From: Enterobacteriaceae bacterium UBA7338
GTDB taxonomy: Bacteria > Pseudomonadota > Gammaproteobacteria > Enterobacterales > Enterobacteriaceae
Length of the DNA: 64,000 bases
Direction: 5' to 3'
NCBI GenBank assembly: GCA_002480085.1
Contig: DKPJ01000001.1
Span: 136,259-200,258 of the forward strand
In this document: piece by piece, positions 34,784 to 45,445 of the stretch
Layout: each line of letters starts with the position of its first letter
How positions within the stretch are numbered: position 1 is the stretch's first letter
Notes under the pieces: generated by a model
Database searches by the model: none
Told to the model about the DNA's origin: nothing
The model's input: only the letters and a program-made list of their open reading frames with translations
Position numbers and translations under genes: made by a program

Positions 34784-36148
34784 CTACTCCTTTGGATCGT
34801 TAAAACCTAACAGCCAGGTAAACAGGAACCCAGCGATAACTGCCAATAAATAGCCTAACAGATAGATCGTGACTTTTCCGGTAACAATCGTTAAAGCCAG
34901 CGGTAAACCGGAAATCCCAAAGGTAATCACCGTCGCCACCTTCCAGTAGCAGACGAGCGCCCCACCCACCGCGCCGCCCAGGCAGGCGCCGATAAACGGC
35001 TTACCCAGCGGCAGCGTGACGCCAAAAATCAGCGGCTCACCGATGCCAAGCAGCCCCACCGGCAGCGCACCTTTTATTACCGTTTTTAACCGGGCGTTGC
35101 GCGTTTTTAGCAGCACGGCGAGCGCCGCGCCTACCTGACCGACGCCCGCCATTGAGAGGATAGGCAGCAGGGCGTTGAAGCCGTGCGCCTGAACCAGCTC
35201 TACATGGATCGGTACCAGGCCCTGATGCAGTCCGGTAAGCACCAGCGGCAAAAAGCTCCCGGCCAGCACTGCGCCCACCAGCAGGCCGCCGCGATCGATA
35301 GCCCAGCCAGCGCCGTGGGCAATGGATTCAGAAATCCAGCCTCCGAGCGGCTGCAGCGCCACGATCGCAATCGCTCCGGTGATGAGCGTGGTCAGCAGCG
35401 GGTTTAGAATTAACTCCAGCGAACCCGGCAGCCGCTCACGCAACCGCTTCTCAAACCAGCACATCAGCGCAACCACCAGCAGCACGGCGATCACCCCGCC
35501 GCGCCCTGGCTGCAACGCTTCGCCAAACAGCGTGATCTGCGCCAGCTGCGGGCTGGAGAGAATACCTGCCATCACTCCGCCCAACGCCTGCGATCCGCCG
35601 AACACCTTCGCCGCGTTGACCCCCACAAGGATATTCATAATCGCAAACACGGCGCTGCCAAAGATGCCGAGCAGCCCCAGCACGTTGGGGTAGTGAATTG
35701 CGATATCGCCAGCGATATCGGGTCGCTTCAGGATATTGATAATGCCGGTGATCAGCCCGGAGGCGATAAACGCCGGAATGAGCGGAATGAAAACGTTCGC
35801 CAGCATGCGCAGCGCATCACTCATCGGCGCTTTATACTGCGCTTTCGCCTGGGCCTTATTGCGGGCAATCTCGTCCGGGATCGGGGCTGCACTCTCTCCA
35901 TTGACCAGCGTGCGCATGGCATCCACCACCTGCCCGGCTCTTCCTGGCCCGACGATCAGCTGATGCTGCTCGCCCTGCTTAACGTAGCCGCTGACGCCCG
36001 GGAGCGATTTCAGCCTGCCGATATTGAGCAGCCCCTCATCCTGCACCTCAAACCGGACGCGGGTCATACAGTTTTCCAGCCGCAGCACGTTGCCCTGCCC
36101 GCCGATGCCCTGCAAAATCTCCCCTGCCAACGTCAGTGACTTATCCAT
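34784..36148 (-). CDS. murP: MurP, PTS N-acetylmuramic acid EIIBC
   Basis: Imports and phosphorylates MurNAc to MurNAc 6-phosphate. 454 residues: EIIB domain with phospho-Cys27 in LRLENCMTRVRF, then an EIIC domain with about 10 membrane helices and the glucose-superfamily loop LPVGLLGIGEPLIFGVTLPLGKPF. There is no EIIA domain, so it depends on Crr as in E. coli. It follows murQ after 9 bases. Confidence 0.94.
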   Translation of the reverse strand: MDKSLTLAGEILQGIGGQGNVLRLENCMTRVRFEVQDEGLLNIGRLKSLPGVSGYVKQGEQHQLIVGPGRAGQVVDAMRTLVNGESAAPIPDEIARNKAQAKAQYKAPMSDALRMLANVFIPLIPAFIASGLITGIINILKRPDIAGDIAIHYPNVLGLLGIFGSAVFAIMNILVGVNAAKVFGGSQALGGVMAGILSSPQLAQITLFGEALQPGRGGVIAVLLVVALMCWFEKRLRERLPGSLELILNPLLTTLITGAIAIVALQPLGGWISESIAHGAGWAIDRGGLLVGAVLAGSFLPLVLTGLHQGLVPIHVELVQAHGFNALLPILSMAGVGQVGAALAVLLKTRNARLKTVIKGALPVGLLGIGEPLIFGVTLPLGKPFIGACLGGAVGGALVCYWKVATVITFGISGLPLALTIVTGKVTIYLLGYLLAVIAGFLFTWLLGFNDPKE

Positions 36149-36157
36149 GTGAACCTC

Positions 36158-37051
36158 TTAGCCGTTAAGCGCGGCGCGTAAGAACCCCTGGTGCGCCTCG
36201 AGCCGGGCGCGGGCAGCGTCCACGTCCAGCCCGGTGAGCACCATTAAAATAGCGGGCTTCACGTCATACCCGGTCTGCTCCAGCACGCTGCGGGCCTGCT
36301 CCAGCGTGACGCCGGTCGCCTCAACCACCATGCGGCAGGCGCGATCGACAAGTTTGATATTGCTCGCTTTCATATCGACCATCAGGTTCTGGTAAACCTT
36401 GCCAAACTTGACCATCGCCCCGGTGGAGATCATGTTCAGCACCAGCTTCTGCGCCGTGCCGGACTTGAGGCGGGTAGAGCCGGTTAACGCTTCCGGACCG
36501 ACAACCGGCGAGATGGCAATGTCTGCCTCCTGAGCTATTGGCGAGCCAGGGTTACAGGAGATAGCTACCGTGGTGCAGCCCGTGGCCCGGGCATATCTCA
36601 GCCCACCGATAACATAGGGCGTACGTCCGGACGCTGCCAGACCCACGACCAGATCGCGGGAGTCGAGCGTCAGGTCGCGCAGATCGTCCTCTCCCAGCTG
36701 CGGGTTGTCCTCTGCCCCCTCTACCGCCTTTAGCAGCGCGCCCGGACCACCGGCGATCAGCCCGATCACCAGACCGTGCGGGACGCCAAAGGTCGGCGGG
36801 CACTCCGAGGCATCCAGAACGCCAAGCCGCCCGCTGGTTCCTGCGCCCATATAGATGATGCGCCCCCCCGCCTTCAGCGCTGCCGCTGCGGCATCCACTG
36901 CCCGTGCAACATCTGGCAATGTCTCTTTCACTGCCAGCGCGACCAGCGTATCCTGTTGATTAAAACGGGTTACTAGTTCGATAGTCGAGAGCGCATCCAG
37001 ATCCATCGTCTCGGAATTTCGCGTTTCTGATACCAGTGAGCCAAGATTCAT
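36158..37051 (-). CDS. murQ: MurQ, N-acetylmuramic acid 6-phosphate etherase
   Basis: Removes D-lactate from MurNAc-6-P giving GlcNAc-6-P. 297 residues from MNLGSLVSETRNSETMDLDA; the frame is open further upstream but only this start matches the family. SIS-domain motifs GGRIIYMGAGTSGRLGVLDASECPPTF and GLAASGRTPYVIGG are intact. First gene of murQ-murP(-pgpC), divergent from yfhH. Confidence 0.95.
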   Translation of the reverse strand: MNLGSLVSETRNSETMDLDALSTIELVTRFNQQDTLVALAVKETLPDVARAVDAAAAALKAGGRIIYMGAGTSGRLGVLDASECPPTFGVPHGLVIGLIAGGPGALLKAVEGAEDNPQLGEDDLRDLTLDSRDLVVGLAASGRTPYVIGGLRYARATGCTTVAISCNPGSPIAQEADIAISPVVGPEALTGSTRLKSGTAQKLVLNMISTGAMVKFGKVYQNLMVDMKASNIKLVDRACRMVVEATGVTLEQARSVLEQTGYDVKPAILMVLTGLDVDAARARLEAHQGFLRAALNG

Positions 37052-37065
37052 TATCAGTACCTTTT

Positions 37066-37111
37066 GAATATTTAATTCGTGTCCCGCGCAGTATAATGGA
37101 ATATATAATTC
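37066..37111. promoter_or_regulatory. Paired palindromes in the murQ-yfhH divergent promoter
   Basis: GAATATTTAATTC (37066-37078) and GAATATATAATTC (37099-37111) share the palindrome GAAT-N5-ATTC, with centres 33 bp apart, about three helical turns. This is what an operator for a tetrameric RpiR-type regulator could look like. Likely ligand protein: YfhH, encoded 59 bases away. Confidence 0.55.
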
Positions 37112-37169
37112 TTTGATGCCTGCGAACAGGATGTTTGTTGCCGTTGTCACGTTTTGCCCTGGAGTTGTC

Positions 37170-38018
37170 ATGAACTGTTTGATCCACATCCGTCAGCGCT
37201 ATGCGGGCCTGGCACAGAGCGATAAAAAGCTGGCTGATTTTCTCCTTACCCAGCCCGATCGCGCCCGCCACCTCAGCTCGCAGCAGCTGGCCGCCGAGGC
37301 GGGTATCAGCCAGTCCAGCGTGGTAAAGTTCGCCCAGAAGCTGGGGTTTAAAGGGTTTCCGGCGCTCAAGCTGGCCATCAGCGAAGCGCTGGTCAGCACG
37401 CCAACGCCCCACTCCGTTCCGGTGCATAACCAGATCCGCGGCGACGATCCCCTGCGCGTCGTGGGCGAGAAGCTGATCCACGAGAAGGTCAGCGCTATGA
37501 ACGCCACGCTTGACGTGAACACTGAGGATAAGCTGCAGGAGAGCGTGATCATGCTGCGCGATGCGCGGCGTATTGTGCTGACCGGCATCGGCGCATCCGG
37601 GCTGGTGGCGCGTAACTTTGGCTGGAAGCTGATGAAGATTGGCTTGCACGCCGTGGTCGAGCAGGATATGCACGCCCTGCTGGCGACGGCGCAGGCGATG
37701 GAGAGCAGCGATCTGCTGCTGGCGATCTCCTATACCGGCGAACGGCGGGAGATCAACATGGCAGCGGATGAGGCCTTTCGCGTCGGGGCGAAGATCCTGG
37801 CGATCACCGGCTTTACCCCTAACGCCTTGCAGCAGCGCTCGACCCGCTGCCTCTATACCATTGCCGAAGAGCAGGCTACCCGCAGCGCGGCCATCTCCTC
37901 GACCAGCGCGCAGATGCTGCTCACCGACCTGCTGTTTATGGCGCTGGTGCAGCAGGATCTGGAGCACGCCCCGGAGCGCATCCGCCACAGCGAGGCGCTG
38001 GTGAAAAAACTGGTCTGA
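37170..38018 (+). CDS. yfhH: YfhH, RpiR-family transcriptional regulator
   Basis: 282 residues from MNCLIHIRQRYAGLAQSDKK, matching E. coli YfhH closely rather than MurR. N-terminal HTH_6 (LSSQQLAAEAGISQSSVVKFAQKLG) and C-terminal SIS domain (IVLTGIGASGLVARNF ... LLLAISYTGERREI) that would bind a sugar phosphate. In E. coli K-12 it stands alone between pgpC and yfhL; here murQP are inserted divergently, so it may regulate them in response to MurNAc-6-P. An ATG 57 bases upstream is in frame but falls in the promoter. Confidence 0.9.
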   Translation: MNCLIHIRQRYAGLAQSDKKLADFLLTQPDRARHLSSQQLAAEAGISQSSVVKFAQKLGFKGFPALKLAISEALVSTPTPHSVPVHNQIRGDDPLRVVGEKLIHEKVSAMNATLDVNTEDKLQESVIMLRDARRIVLTGIGASGLVARNFGWKLMKIGLHAVVEQDMHALLATAQAMESSDLLLAISYTGERREINMAADEAFRVGAKILAITGFTPNALQQRSTRCLYTIAEEQATRSAAISSTSAQMLLTDLLFMALVQQDLEHAPERIRHSEALVKKLV

Positions 38019-38073
38019 GCAGAAATCGGGCGTATAATACCCGCCCTGCTTGTATAGCTACTGAGATGTCCCG

Positions 38074-38334
38074 ATGGCGTTGTTGATCACTAAAAAATGC
38101 ATAAACTGCGATATGTGCGAGCCGGAGTGCCCGAACGAGGCGATTTCAATGGGTGCGAGCGTTTATGAGATCGACAGCGATCGCTGTACGGAGTGCGTCG
38201 GCCACTATGAGACGCCGACGTGTCAGAAGGTCTGCCCTATCCCCAATACGATCCTCAAGGATCCCGCACACAGTGAGAGCCAGGAGCAGCTGTGGGACAA
38301 GTTTGTCCTGCTGCACCACGCGGATAAGATTTAG
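38074..38334 (+). CDS. yfhL: YfhL, ferredoxin with two [4Fe-4S] clusters
   Basis: 86-residue ferredoxin of the Alvin type: CINCDMCEPECP gives one set of ligands and CTECVGHYETPTCQKVCP the second, with the characteristic insertion between Cys residues. In E. coli YfhL supports tRNA hydroxylation by TrhP. Overlaps acpS tail to tail by 4 bases. Confidence 0.95.
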   Translation: MALLITKKCINCDMCEPECPNEAISMGASVYEIDSDRCTECVGHYETPTCQKVCPIPNTILKDPAHSESQEQLWDKFVLLHHADKI

Positions 38335-38711
38335 CTCTCAATAATCACCGTCGCGCAGGCGTAGCGCCGCTCATCCGCCAGGGTGACGTGCATATGCGCC
38401 ACGCCCAGCCGCTCCGCCAGCTTCAGCGCCTCGCCCCACAGGCGCAGGCGCGGCTTGCCCAGCTCGTCGTTAAAGACTTCAAACTGGTTGAACGCCAGGC
38501 CGTTGCGAATGCCGGTCCCGAAAGCCTTGGCCGCAGCCTCTTTTACGGCAAAGCGTTTGGCGAGAAAGCGCACCGGCTGCTGATGGGCCTGGTAGATGGC
38601 CCACTCGTTGGCGCTCAGTACCTTTTTTGCCAGCCGGTCGCCGGAGCGGGAGATCACCGCTTCAATGCGGTCGATCTCCACAATATCCGTGCCTAAGCCC
38701 AGAATAGCCAT
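38331..38711 (-). CDS. acpS: AcpS, holo-ACP synthase
   Basis: Transfers 4'-phosphopantetheine from CoA to acyl carrier protein. 126 residues with the Mg-binding Asp9 in GLGTDIVEIDR and the second motif FAVKEAAAKAFGTG. The start shares one base with the end of pdxJ, as in E. coli, implying coupling. Confidence 0.97.
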   Translation of the reverse strand: MAILGLGTDIVEIDRIEAVISRSGDRLAKKVLSANEWAIYQAHQQPVRFLAKRFAVKEAAAKAFGTGIRNGLAFNQFEVFNDELGKPRLRLWGEALKLAERLGVAHMHVTLADERRYACATVIIES

Positions 38712-39442
38712 TACCGGCGTGCTTCCAGCATCAGGCGCTTCATCTCAGAAACGGCCTCTTTCAGGCCGCTCATCACCGCCCGGCCAATAATGGCGTGGCC
38801 GATATTCAGCTCGTGCATCTCTGGGATGCGGGCAATAGGCTTCACGTTGTGATAGGTCAGACCGTGGCCGGCGTTAACCTTTAGCCCGAGGCTTGCCGCG
38901 TAGGTGGCGGCGTTGGCGATGCGCGCCAGCTCTTTGGCCTGGGTGGCGTCATCTTCCGCATCCGCGTAGCAGCCGGTATGAATTTCGATGTAGGGCGCCC
39001 CCACCTCGGCGGCGGCTTTGATCTGCTCGGCATCGGCATCGATAAACAGCGAGACCAGGATCCCGGCTTCCGCCAGCCGCGTGCAGGCGTCGCGCATCTT
39101 CTCCTGCTGTCCAGCCACATCCAGCCCGCCTTCGGTGGTAACCTCCTGGCGCTTCTCCGGTACCAGGCAGCAGAAGTGAGGTTTGGTCTCGCAGGCGATA
39201 GCCAGCATCTCTTCAGTAACCGCCATCTCCAGGTTCATGCGCGTATCCAGCGTCTGACGCAGCACCTTCACATCGCGGTCGGTGATGTGGCGGCGATCCT
39301 CGCGCAGATGCACCGTAATCCCGTCCGCCCCCGCCTGCTCGGCAATAAACGCCGCCTGGACCGGATCGGGGTATGCCGTGCCACGCGCGTTACGCAGGGT
39401 GGCAATGTGATCGATATTAACGCCTAACAGTAGTTCAGCCAT
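38711..39442 (-). CDS. pdxJ: PdxJ, pyridoxine 5'-phosphate synthase
   Basis: Condenses 1-deoxyxylulose 5-phosphate with 3-amino-1-hydroxyacetone phosphate to PNP in vitamin B6 synthesis. 243-residue TIM barrel with LLLGVNIDHIATLRNARG at the start, HLREDRRHI, and VNAGHGLTYHNV near the C-terminus. Part of recO-pdxJ-acpS. Confidence 0.98.
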   Translation of the reverse strand: MAELLLGVNIDHIATLRNARGTAYPDPVQAAFIAEQAGADGITVHLREDRRHITDRDVKVLRQTLDTRMNLEMAVTEEMLAIACETKPHFCCLVPEKRQEVTTEGGLDVAGQQEKMRDACTRLAEAGILVSLFIDADAEQIKAAAEVGAPYIEIHTGCYADAEDDATQAKELARIANAATYAASLGLKVNAGHGLTYHNVKPIARIPEMHELNIGHAIIGRAVMSGLKEAVSEMKRLMLEARR

Positions 39443-39471
39443 GACAATACAATCCTCGAATATCCTTTATT

Positions 39472-40197
39472 TTACGGTGCATCCGGCGCTGGCCGTTTCG
39501 GCACAAACAGGCGAAACAGCTCCCGGCTTTTTAGCGGCTTGCCGCCAAGATACGGCTTCAGGGCCATCCGGGTAAAGCGTTTCGCTGCTTTTAGGGTATC
39601 ACCGTCGGGAAACTCGCGCTCGGCAAGCGCCCGCAGCTGGCGGCCGGTGAAAGTGCGGTTATCGATTACCACGCTGGCGATAAACCCTTTCTCCTCCCGG
39701 TAGCGGTAGGTCATGGTGTCCTCCACCGCTTCGCCGGTTCCGGCGCAGTGCAGAAAATCGATGCCGTACCCAAGATGCCCCAGCAGCGCCAGCTCAAAGC
39801 GCCGGAGAACCGGTTCGGGCGAGCCGCTCAGCCCTGCCAGCGCCTGGATACAGTGCAGGTAATCGAAAAAAAGTTCAGAGAAGCGCGTCTCATGTTCAAG
39901 TACGCGGGAGATAAGCTCGTTAACGTAGAGACCGCTGTAGAGGGTGATGCCGCTCAGGGGGAGCGCCAGCGAGACCGCTTCCGCGCTGCGCAGGGTTTTG
40001 ACTTCACCCCGGCCGCCGAAGCGCACTAGCAGAGGCGTAAAGGGCTGGAGAGCGCCCTTCAGGTTAGATCGTTTTGCCCGTGCGCCTTTAGCAACAAGGC
40101 GCACGCGGCCCGACTCTTCCGTGAAGACGTCCAGCATCAGGCTGGTTTCGCTCCAGGGACGACTATGGAGAACAAAAGCGCGCTGCCACCCTTCCAT
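39472..40197 (-). CDS. recO: RecO, RecFOR recombination mediator
   Basis: 241 residues: N-terminal OB fold (QRAFVLHSRPWSETSLMLDVFTEESGRVRLVAKGARAKRS) followed by a helical domain. With RecR it loads RecA on SSB-coated DNA. It lies 65 bases downstream of era and 29 bases before pdxJ. Confidence 0.96.
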   Translation of the reverse strand: MEGWQRAFVLHSRPWSETSLMLDVFTEESGRVRLVAKGARAKRSNLKGALQPFTPLLVRFGGRGEVKTLRSAEAVSLALPLSGITLYSGLYVNELISRVLEHETRFSELFFDYLHCIQALAGLSGSPEPVLRRFELALLGHLGYGIDFLHCAGTGEAVEDTMTYRYREEKGFIASVVIDNRTFTGRQLRALAEREFPDGDTLKAAKRFTRMALKPYLGGKPLKSRELFRLFVPKRPAPDAP

Positions 40198-40262
40198 TAG
40201 CCTCTATACTCGTCGTCTTGCAAACCGCAGGTACGTTGGACGTACCCGTTCGTTTCAGTCAA

Positions 40263-41171
40263 TTACTTGAGGTCGTCAACGTAGCCGAGGCTACGCAGGG
40301 CGCGCTCGTCGTCGGCCCAGCCGGATTTGACCTTCACCCATAGCTCAAGGTGCACCGGGGCTTCGAACATCTCCTGCATATCTTTACGGGCTTCGATGCC
40401 GATGGTTTTGATCTTGGCCCCTTTGTTGCCAATCACCATCTTCTTCTGGCCCTCACGTTCAACCAGGATCAGGCCGTTGACGTCGTAACCGCCGCGCTCG
40501 TTGCTGACGAATTGTTCAATCTCAACGGTCACCGAGTAGGGCAGCTCTTCGCCAAGGAAACGCATCAGCTTTTCACGGATGATCTCCGAGGCCATAAAGC
40601 GCTGGGAGCGGTCGGTGATGTAATCTTCCGGGAAGTGGTGGATCGCCTCCGGCAGATGCTTACGCACGATGCTGGCGATGGTATCCACGTTCATCCCGGT
40701 CTCGGCAGAGAGCGGCACGATATCGAGGAAGTTCATCTGGCTGGCGAGGAACTGCAGGTGCGGCAGCAGATCCGCCTTCTCCTGCACGTTATCGACCTTG
40801 TTAACCGCCAGGATCACCGGCGCTTTACCGTCGCGCAGCTTGTTGAGCACCATCTCGTCGTCCGCTGTCCAGCGGGTGCCTTCCACCACGAAGATCACCA
40901 GCTCAACGTCGCCGATAGAGCTGCTGGCCGCCCTGTTCATCAGGCGGTTGATGGCGCGCTTCTCTTCCATGTGCAGGCCCGGGGTGTCCACGTAGATGGC
41001 CTGATAAGCGCCTTCGGTATGGATCCCCGTGATGCGGTGACGCGTGGTCTGCGCTTTACGGGAGGTAATAGAGATCTTCTGCCCAAGCAGATTGTTCAGC
41101 AGGGTGGATTTGCCAACGTTGGGACGTCCAACGATGGCAATAAATCCGCAGTATGTTTTTTCGTTGCTCAT
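40263..41171 (-). CDS. era: Era, ribosome-assembly GTPase
   Basis: 302 residues: GTPase domain with G1 GRPNVGKST, G3 DTPG and G4 NKVD, and a C-terminal KH domain (MVIGNKGAKIKTIG) that binds the 3' end of 16S rRNA. Start overlaps the rnc stop by 4 bases, the classic rnc-era coupling. Confidence 0.98.
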   Translation of the reverse strand: MSNEKTYCGFIAIVGRPNVGKSTLLNNLLGQKISITSRKAQTTRHRITGIHTEGAYQAIYVDTPGLHMEEKRAINRLMNRAASSSIGDVELVIFVVEGTRWTADDEMVLNKLRDGKAPVILAVNKVDNVQEKADLLPHLQFLASQMNFLDIVPLSAETGMNVDTIASIVRKHLPEAIHHFPEDYITDRSQRFMASEIIREKLMRFLGEELPYSVTVEIEQFVSNERGGYDVNGLILVEREGQKKMVIGNKGAKIKTIGIEARKDMQEMFEAPVHLELWVKVKSGWADDERALRSLGYVDDLK

Positions 41172-41848
41172 TCCAGCTCCAGTTTTTTCAACGCCTGTTC
41201 GGCGGCTGCCTGCTCCGCCTTGCGACGGCTGGAACCTGTGCCGACCACCGGTTCACTCAGGCCGCTTACCTGGCAGTGGATAGTAAATTCCTGATCGTGG
41301 GCTTCGCCACGCACCTGCACAACCAGATAGGTTGGCAGCGGCAGGTGACGACCCTGTAAAAATTCCTGCAAACGCGTCTTCGGATCTTTTTGTTTATCCC
41401 CTGGGCTAATCTCGTCCAGGCGGGTTTGATACCAGTAGAGGATCAGCTTTTCGACGGTCTGAATATCGCTATCGAGAAACACGCCGCCAATCAACGCTTC
41501 TACGGTATCGGCCAGAATCGACTCCCGGCGGAAGCCGCCGCTTTTAAGCTCGCCCGGCCCTAAACGCAGGCACTCACCCAGCTCAAACTCGCGGGCAATC
41601 TCGGCCAGCGTGTTGCCGCGCACCAGCGTGGCACGCATCCGGCTCATGTCGCCCTCGTCTACGCGAGGAAAACGGTGATAGAGCGCGTTGGCGATAACAA
41701 AGCTTAAAATGGAGTCACCCAAAAACTCCAGACGCTCATTGTGTTTGCTGCTGGCACTGCGATGGGTTAGCGCCTGCTGCAACAACTCCTGATGTTGAAA
41801 AGTGTAGCCCAGCTTCCGTTGAAGCCGATTAATTACGATGGGGTTCAT
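41168..41848 (-). CDS. rnc: Rnc, ribonuclease III
   Basis: 226 residues from MNPIVINRLQRKLGY; nine further in-frame codons upstream are excluded by length comparison. Signature NERLEFLGDSIL in the catalytic domain, and a C-terminal dsRNA-binding domain (PKTRLQEFLQGRHLPLP ... GTGSSRRKAEQAAAEQAL). Processes rRNA and structured mRNAs, including its own leader. Confidence 0.98.
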   Translation of the reverse strand: MNPIVINRLQRKLGYTFQHQELLQQALTHRSASSKHNERLEFLGDSILSFVIANALYHRFPRVDEGDMSRMRATLVRGNTLAEIAREFELGECLRLGPGELKSGGFRRESILADTVEALIGGVFLDSDIQTVEKLILYWYQTRLDEISPGDKQKDPKTRLQEFLQGRHLPLPTYLVVQVRGEAHDQEFTIHCQVSGLSEPVVGTGSSRRKAEQAAAEQALKKLELE

Positions 41849-41882
41849 GCGATACCAATAGAATGAATGCGTCAAAAATGCA

Positions 41883-41925
41883 GCACACGAAACCGACCTG
41901 AAGAGAACAACGCGGTTTCGTGTGC
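41883..41925 (-). promoter_or_regulatory. Long hairpin in the rnc leader, probable RNase III autoregulatory site
   Basis: Perfect 13-bp inverted repeat GCACACGAAACCG / CGGTTTCGTGTGC with a 17-base loop, 35 bases before the rnc start. E. coli rnc mRNA has a comparable leader stem that RNase III cuts to lower its own expression. Confidence 0.8.
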
Positions 41926-42058
41926 CGTGGCTCCCTGCGGAACCAGCCTAAACTTCGGGGGAATATTCTATACACAACGGCGGGGGATGTCGTTAGCCGT
42001 AACTGATTTATAGCGGAAATAATTTGGGTTGCAGCCAGATTAGCTGCAACCCAACGGA

Positions 42059-43033
42059 TTAGTGGATGCCACCAATGCGGTTTAAGCGCACGCCGGTTGG
42101 CCACTCACCCTCTTGTTTCTCGAAGCTCATCCAGATTGCCGTTGCCCGGCCCACCAGGTTAGCCTCCGGCACAAAGCCCCAGTAGCGGCTGTCCGCGCTG
42201 TTGTCGCGGTTATCACCCATCATGAAGTAGTGGCCTGGCGGCACGATCCAGGTTGCCAGCGGCTGGCCCGGCTGCTGGTGATAGAGTCCCAGCTGGTCCT
42301 GGGCGATCGGCACGGTCAAAATGCGGTGCGTCACGTCACCCAGCGTCTCTTTACGCTCGGCAAGGCGCACGCTGTTCTCTTTGGTTTCACCCGGCGGCAG
42401 CTGGAAGAAGCCGCTGCTGGCCTCGCCACCGTTGAGGCGGCTAAAGGTCTGGACAAAATCGCTGGGCGCAACGTTGGAGTAGGTGATCGGCAGCGCGCTG
42501 GCACAGGCCTGGCCGGAGCTGCACCCTGGCTGCACCGTGACCTGCTTGGCAACCGGATCGTAGCTGACCTTATCGCCCGGCAGGCCCACGACGCGCTTGA
42601 TGTAGTCCAGGCGCGGATCGTCCGGATACTTAAATACCGCGATATCACCGCGCTTCGGGTGGCCGGTTTCGATCAGCGTTTTCTGGTAGATCGGATCCTT
42701 AATCCCGTAGGCAAACTTCTCCACCAGAATAAAGTCGCCGATCAGCAGGGTTGGCATCATCGAACCTGATGGGATCTGAAACGGCTCGTAGATGAACGAG
42801 CGCACCACCAGCACAATCGCCAGTACCGGGAACACAGAGGCCCCGGTCTCCAGCCAGCCCGGCTTCGGGCTAACTTTTTTCAGCGTGTTTGGATCCAGCG
42901 TATCGCCCGCCGCCGCCTGGGCTGCGGCCTGCCGCTCCCGACGCTTTGGTGCAAATACGGCCTTGTCCAGGCACCACAGCAACCCTGTCGCCAGGGTCGC
43001 GATCACCAGGATCAGGGCAAACATGTTCGCCAT
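42059..43033 (-). CDS. lepB: LepB, signal peptidase I
   Basis: Inner-membrane serine-lysine protease that removes signal peptides. 324 residues: two N-terminal membrane helices (about 4-22 and 60-78), the nucleophile Ser in QIPSGSMMPTL, general-base Lys in DYIKRVVGLPGD, and box E GDNRDNSADSRYWG. Follows lepA by 17 bases. Confidence 0.98.
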   Translation of the reverse strand: MANMFALILVIATLATGLLWCLDKAVFAPKRRERQAAAQAAAGDTLDPNTLKKVSPKPGWLETGASVFPVLAIVLVVRSFIYEPFQIPSGSMMPTLLIGDFILVEKFAYGIKDPIYQKTLIETGHPKRGDIAVFKYPDDPRLDYIKRVVGLPGDKVSYDPVAKQVTVQPGCSSGQACASALPITYSNVAPSDFVQTFSRLNGGEASSGFFQLPPGETKENSVRLAERKETLGDVTHRILTVPIAQDQLGLYHQQPGQPLATWIVPPGHYFMMGDNRDNSADSRYWGFVPEANLVGRATAIWMSFEKQEGEWPTGVRLNRIGGIH

Positions 43034-43050
43034 ACCAACTCCTTAATGGT

Positions 43051-44850
<1,800 letters not shown>

Positions 44851-45015
44851 ATGTAAGGATGTTTTAACTCGCGTTTTTATCTTAATTCATTTGATGGAGA
44901 CGGCAGCGGACCCACAACGCAGCCTACCGTTCCGTACATTGCCGAGCATCTTACACTGTAGCGACATGGCAGTCAGTAAGGATCCATTTATTAACATAAA
45001 ACCTTACAACAGAGG

Positions 45016-45043
45016 CATAAAACCCGCTGAAGCGGGTTTATGA
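45016..45043 (-). terminator. Terminator of the TumE-type toxin-antitoxin operon
   Basis: CATAAACCCGCT-tc-AGCGGGTTTTATG on the minus strand, 16 bases after the antitoxin stop. The stem is strong with a tetraloop-sized turn and a short U stretch. Confidence 0.7.
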
Positions 45044-45058
45044 CAGTCAGATTTGATA

Positions 45059-45442
45059 TCAGGCGGCTTTGGGCGAAAATTTTACTGTAAGCTGCTGATT
45101 AACTTGAATATCGAAATCAGTAAACAGTGCTATCGGTTTCACGCCGTTACCCTGTTTTTCTAAACGAACAAAACCTCGTGAGCTAAGCGTTTTTAGCGTA
45201 ACCGACAGATTGCTTTTTTTTCTGCCCGACATCTCGGCCAGTTCAGTGATGCTTTCCGGCTTACACTCTTCAATGAGTCTCAGGAGCGCGATATTCTCGT
45301 TACTTAATACCTGCGCCAGAGCATTCATTGATGTAAACCACACGCGGGGCTCATCTGGCTCAGGCTTGTACTCACCTTTGGCTATCGCAAGCATCCTGTG
45401 ACGGATGTGCTCTTCAGGCATAACACCAATTAATGCTTTCAT
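45059..45442 (-). CDS. HTH-domain probable antitoxin (TumA-like) of a TumE-type module
   Basis: 127 residues with a winged HTH at about 62-98 (ESITELAEMSGRKKSNLSVTLKTLSSRGFVRLE), of the MarR/ArsR-like putative DNA-binding family commonly found beside TumE toxins. The N-terminal part probably contacts the toxin. It is encoded 3 bases downstream of the toxin gene, so the order is toxin first. Base composition is more AT-rich than lepA and rseC. It likely autorepresses the operon. Confidence 0.75.
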   Translation of the reverse strand: MKALIGVMPEEHIRHRMLAIAKGEYKPEPDEPRVWFTSMNALAQVLSNENIALLRLIEECKPESITELAEMSGRKKSNLSVTLKTLSSRGFVRLEKQGNGVKPIALFTDFDIQVNQQLTVKFSPKAA

Positions 45443-45445
45443 GTG

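Noticed and set aside
37170..38018. Calling the RpiR-family gene murR because it is next to murQP
   Set aside because: The protein sequence follows E. coli YfhH along its length (start MNCLI, C-terminal RHSEALVKKLV) and yfhL/acpS follow, as for yfhH.
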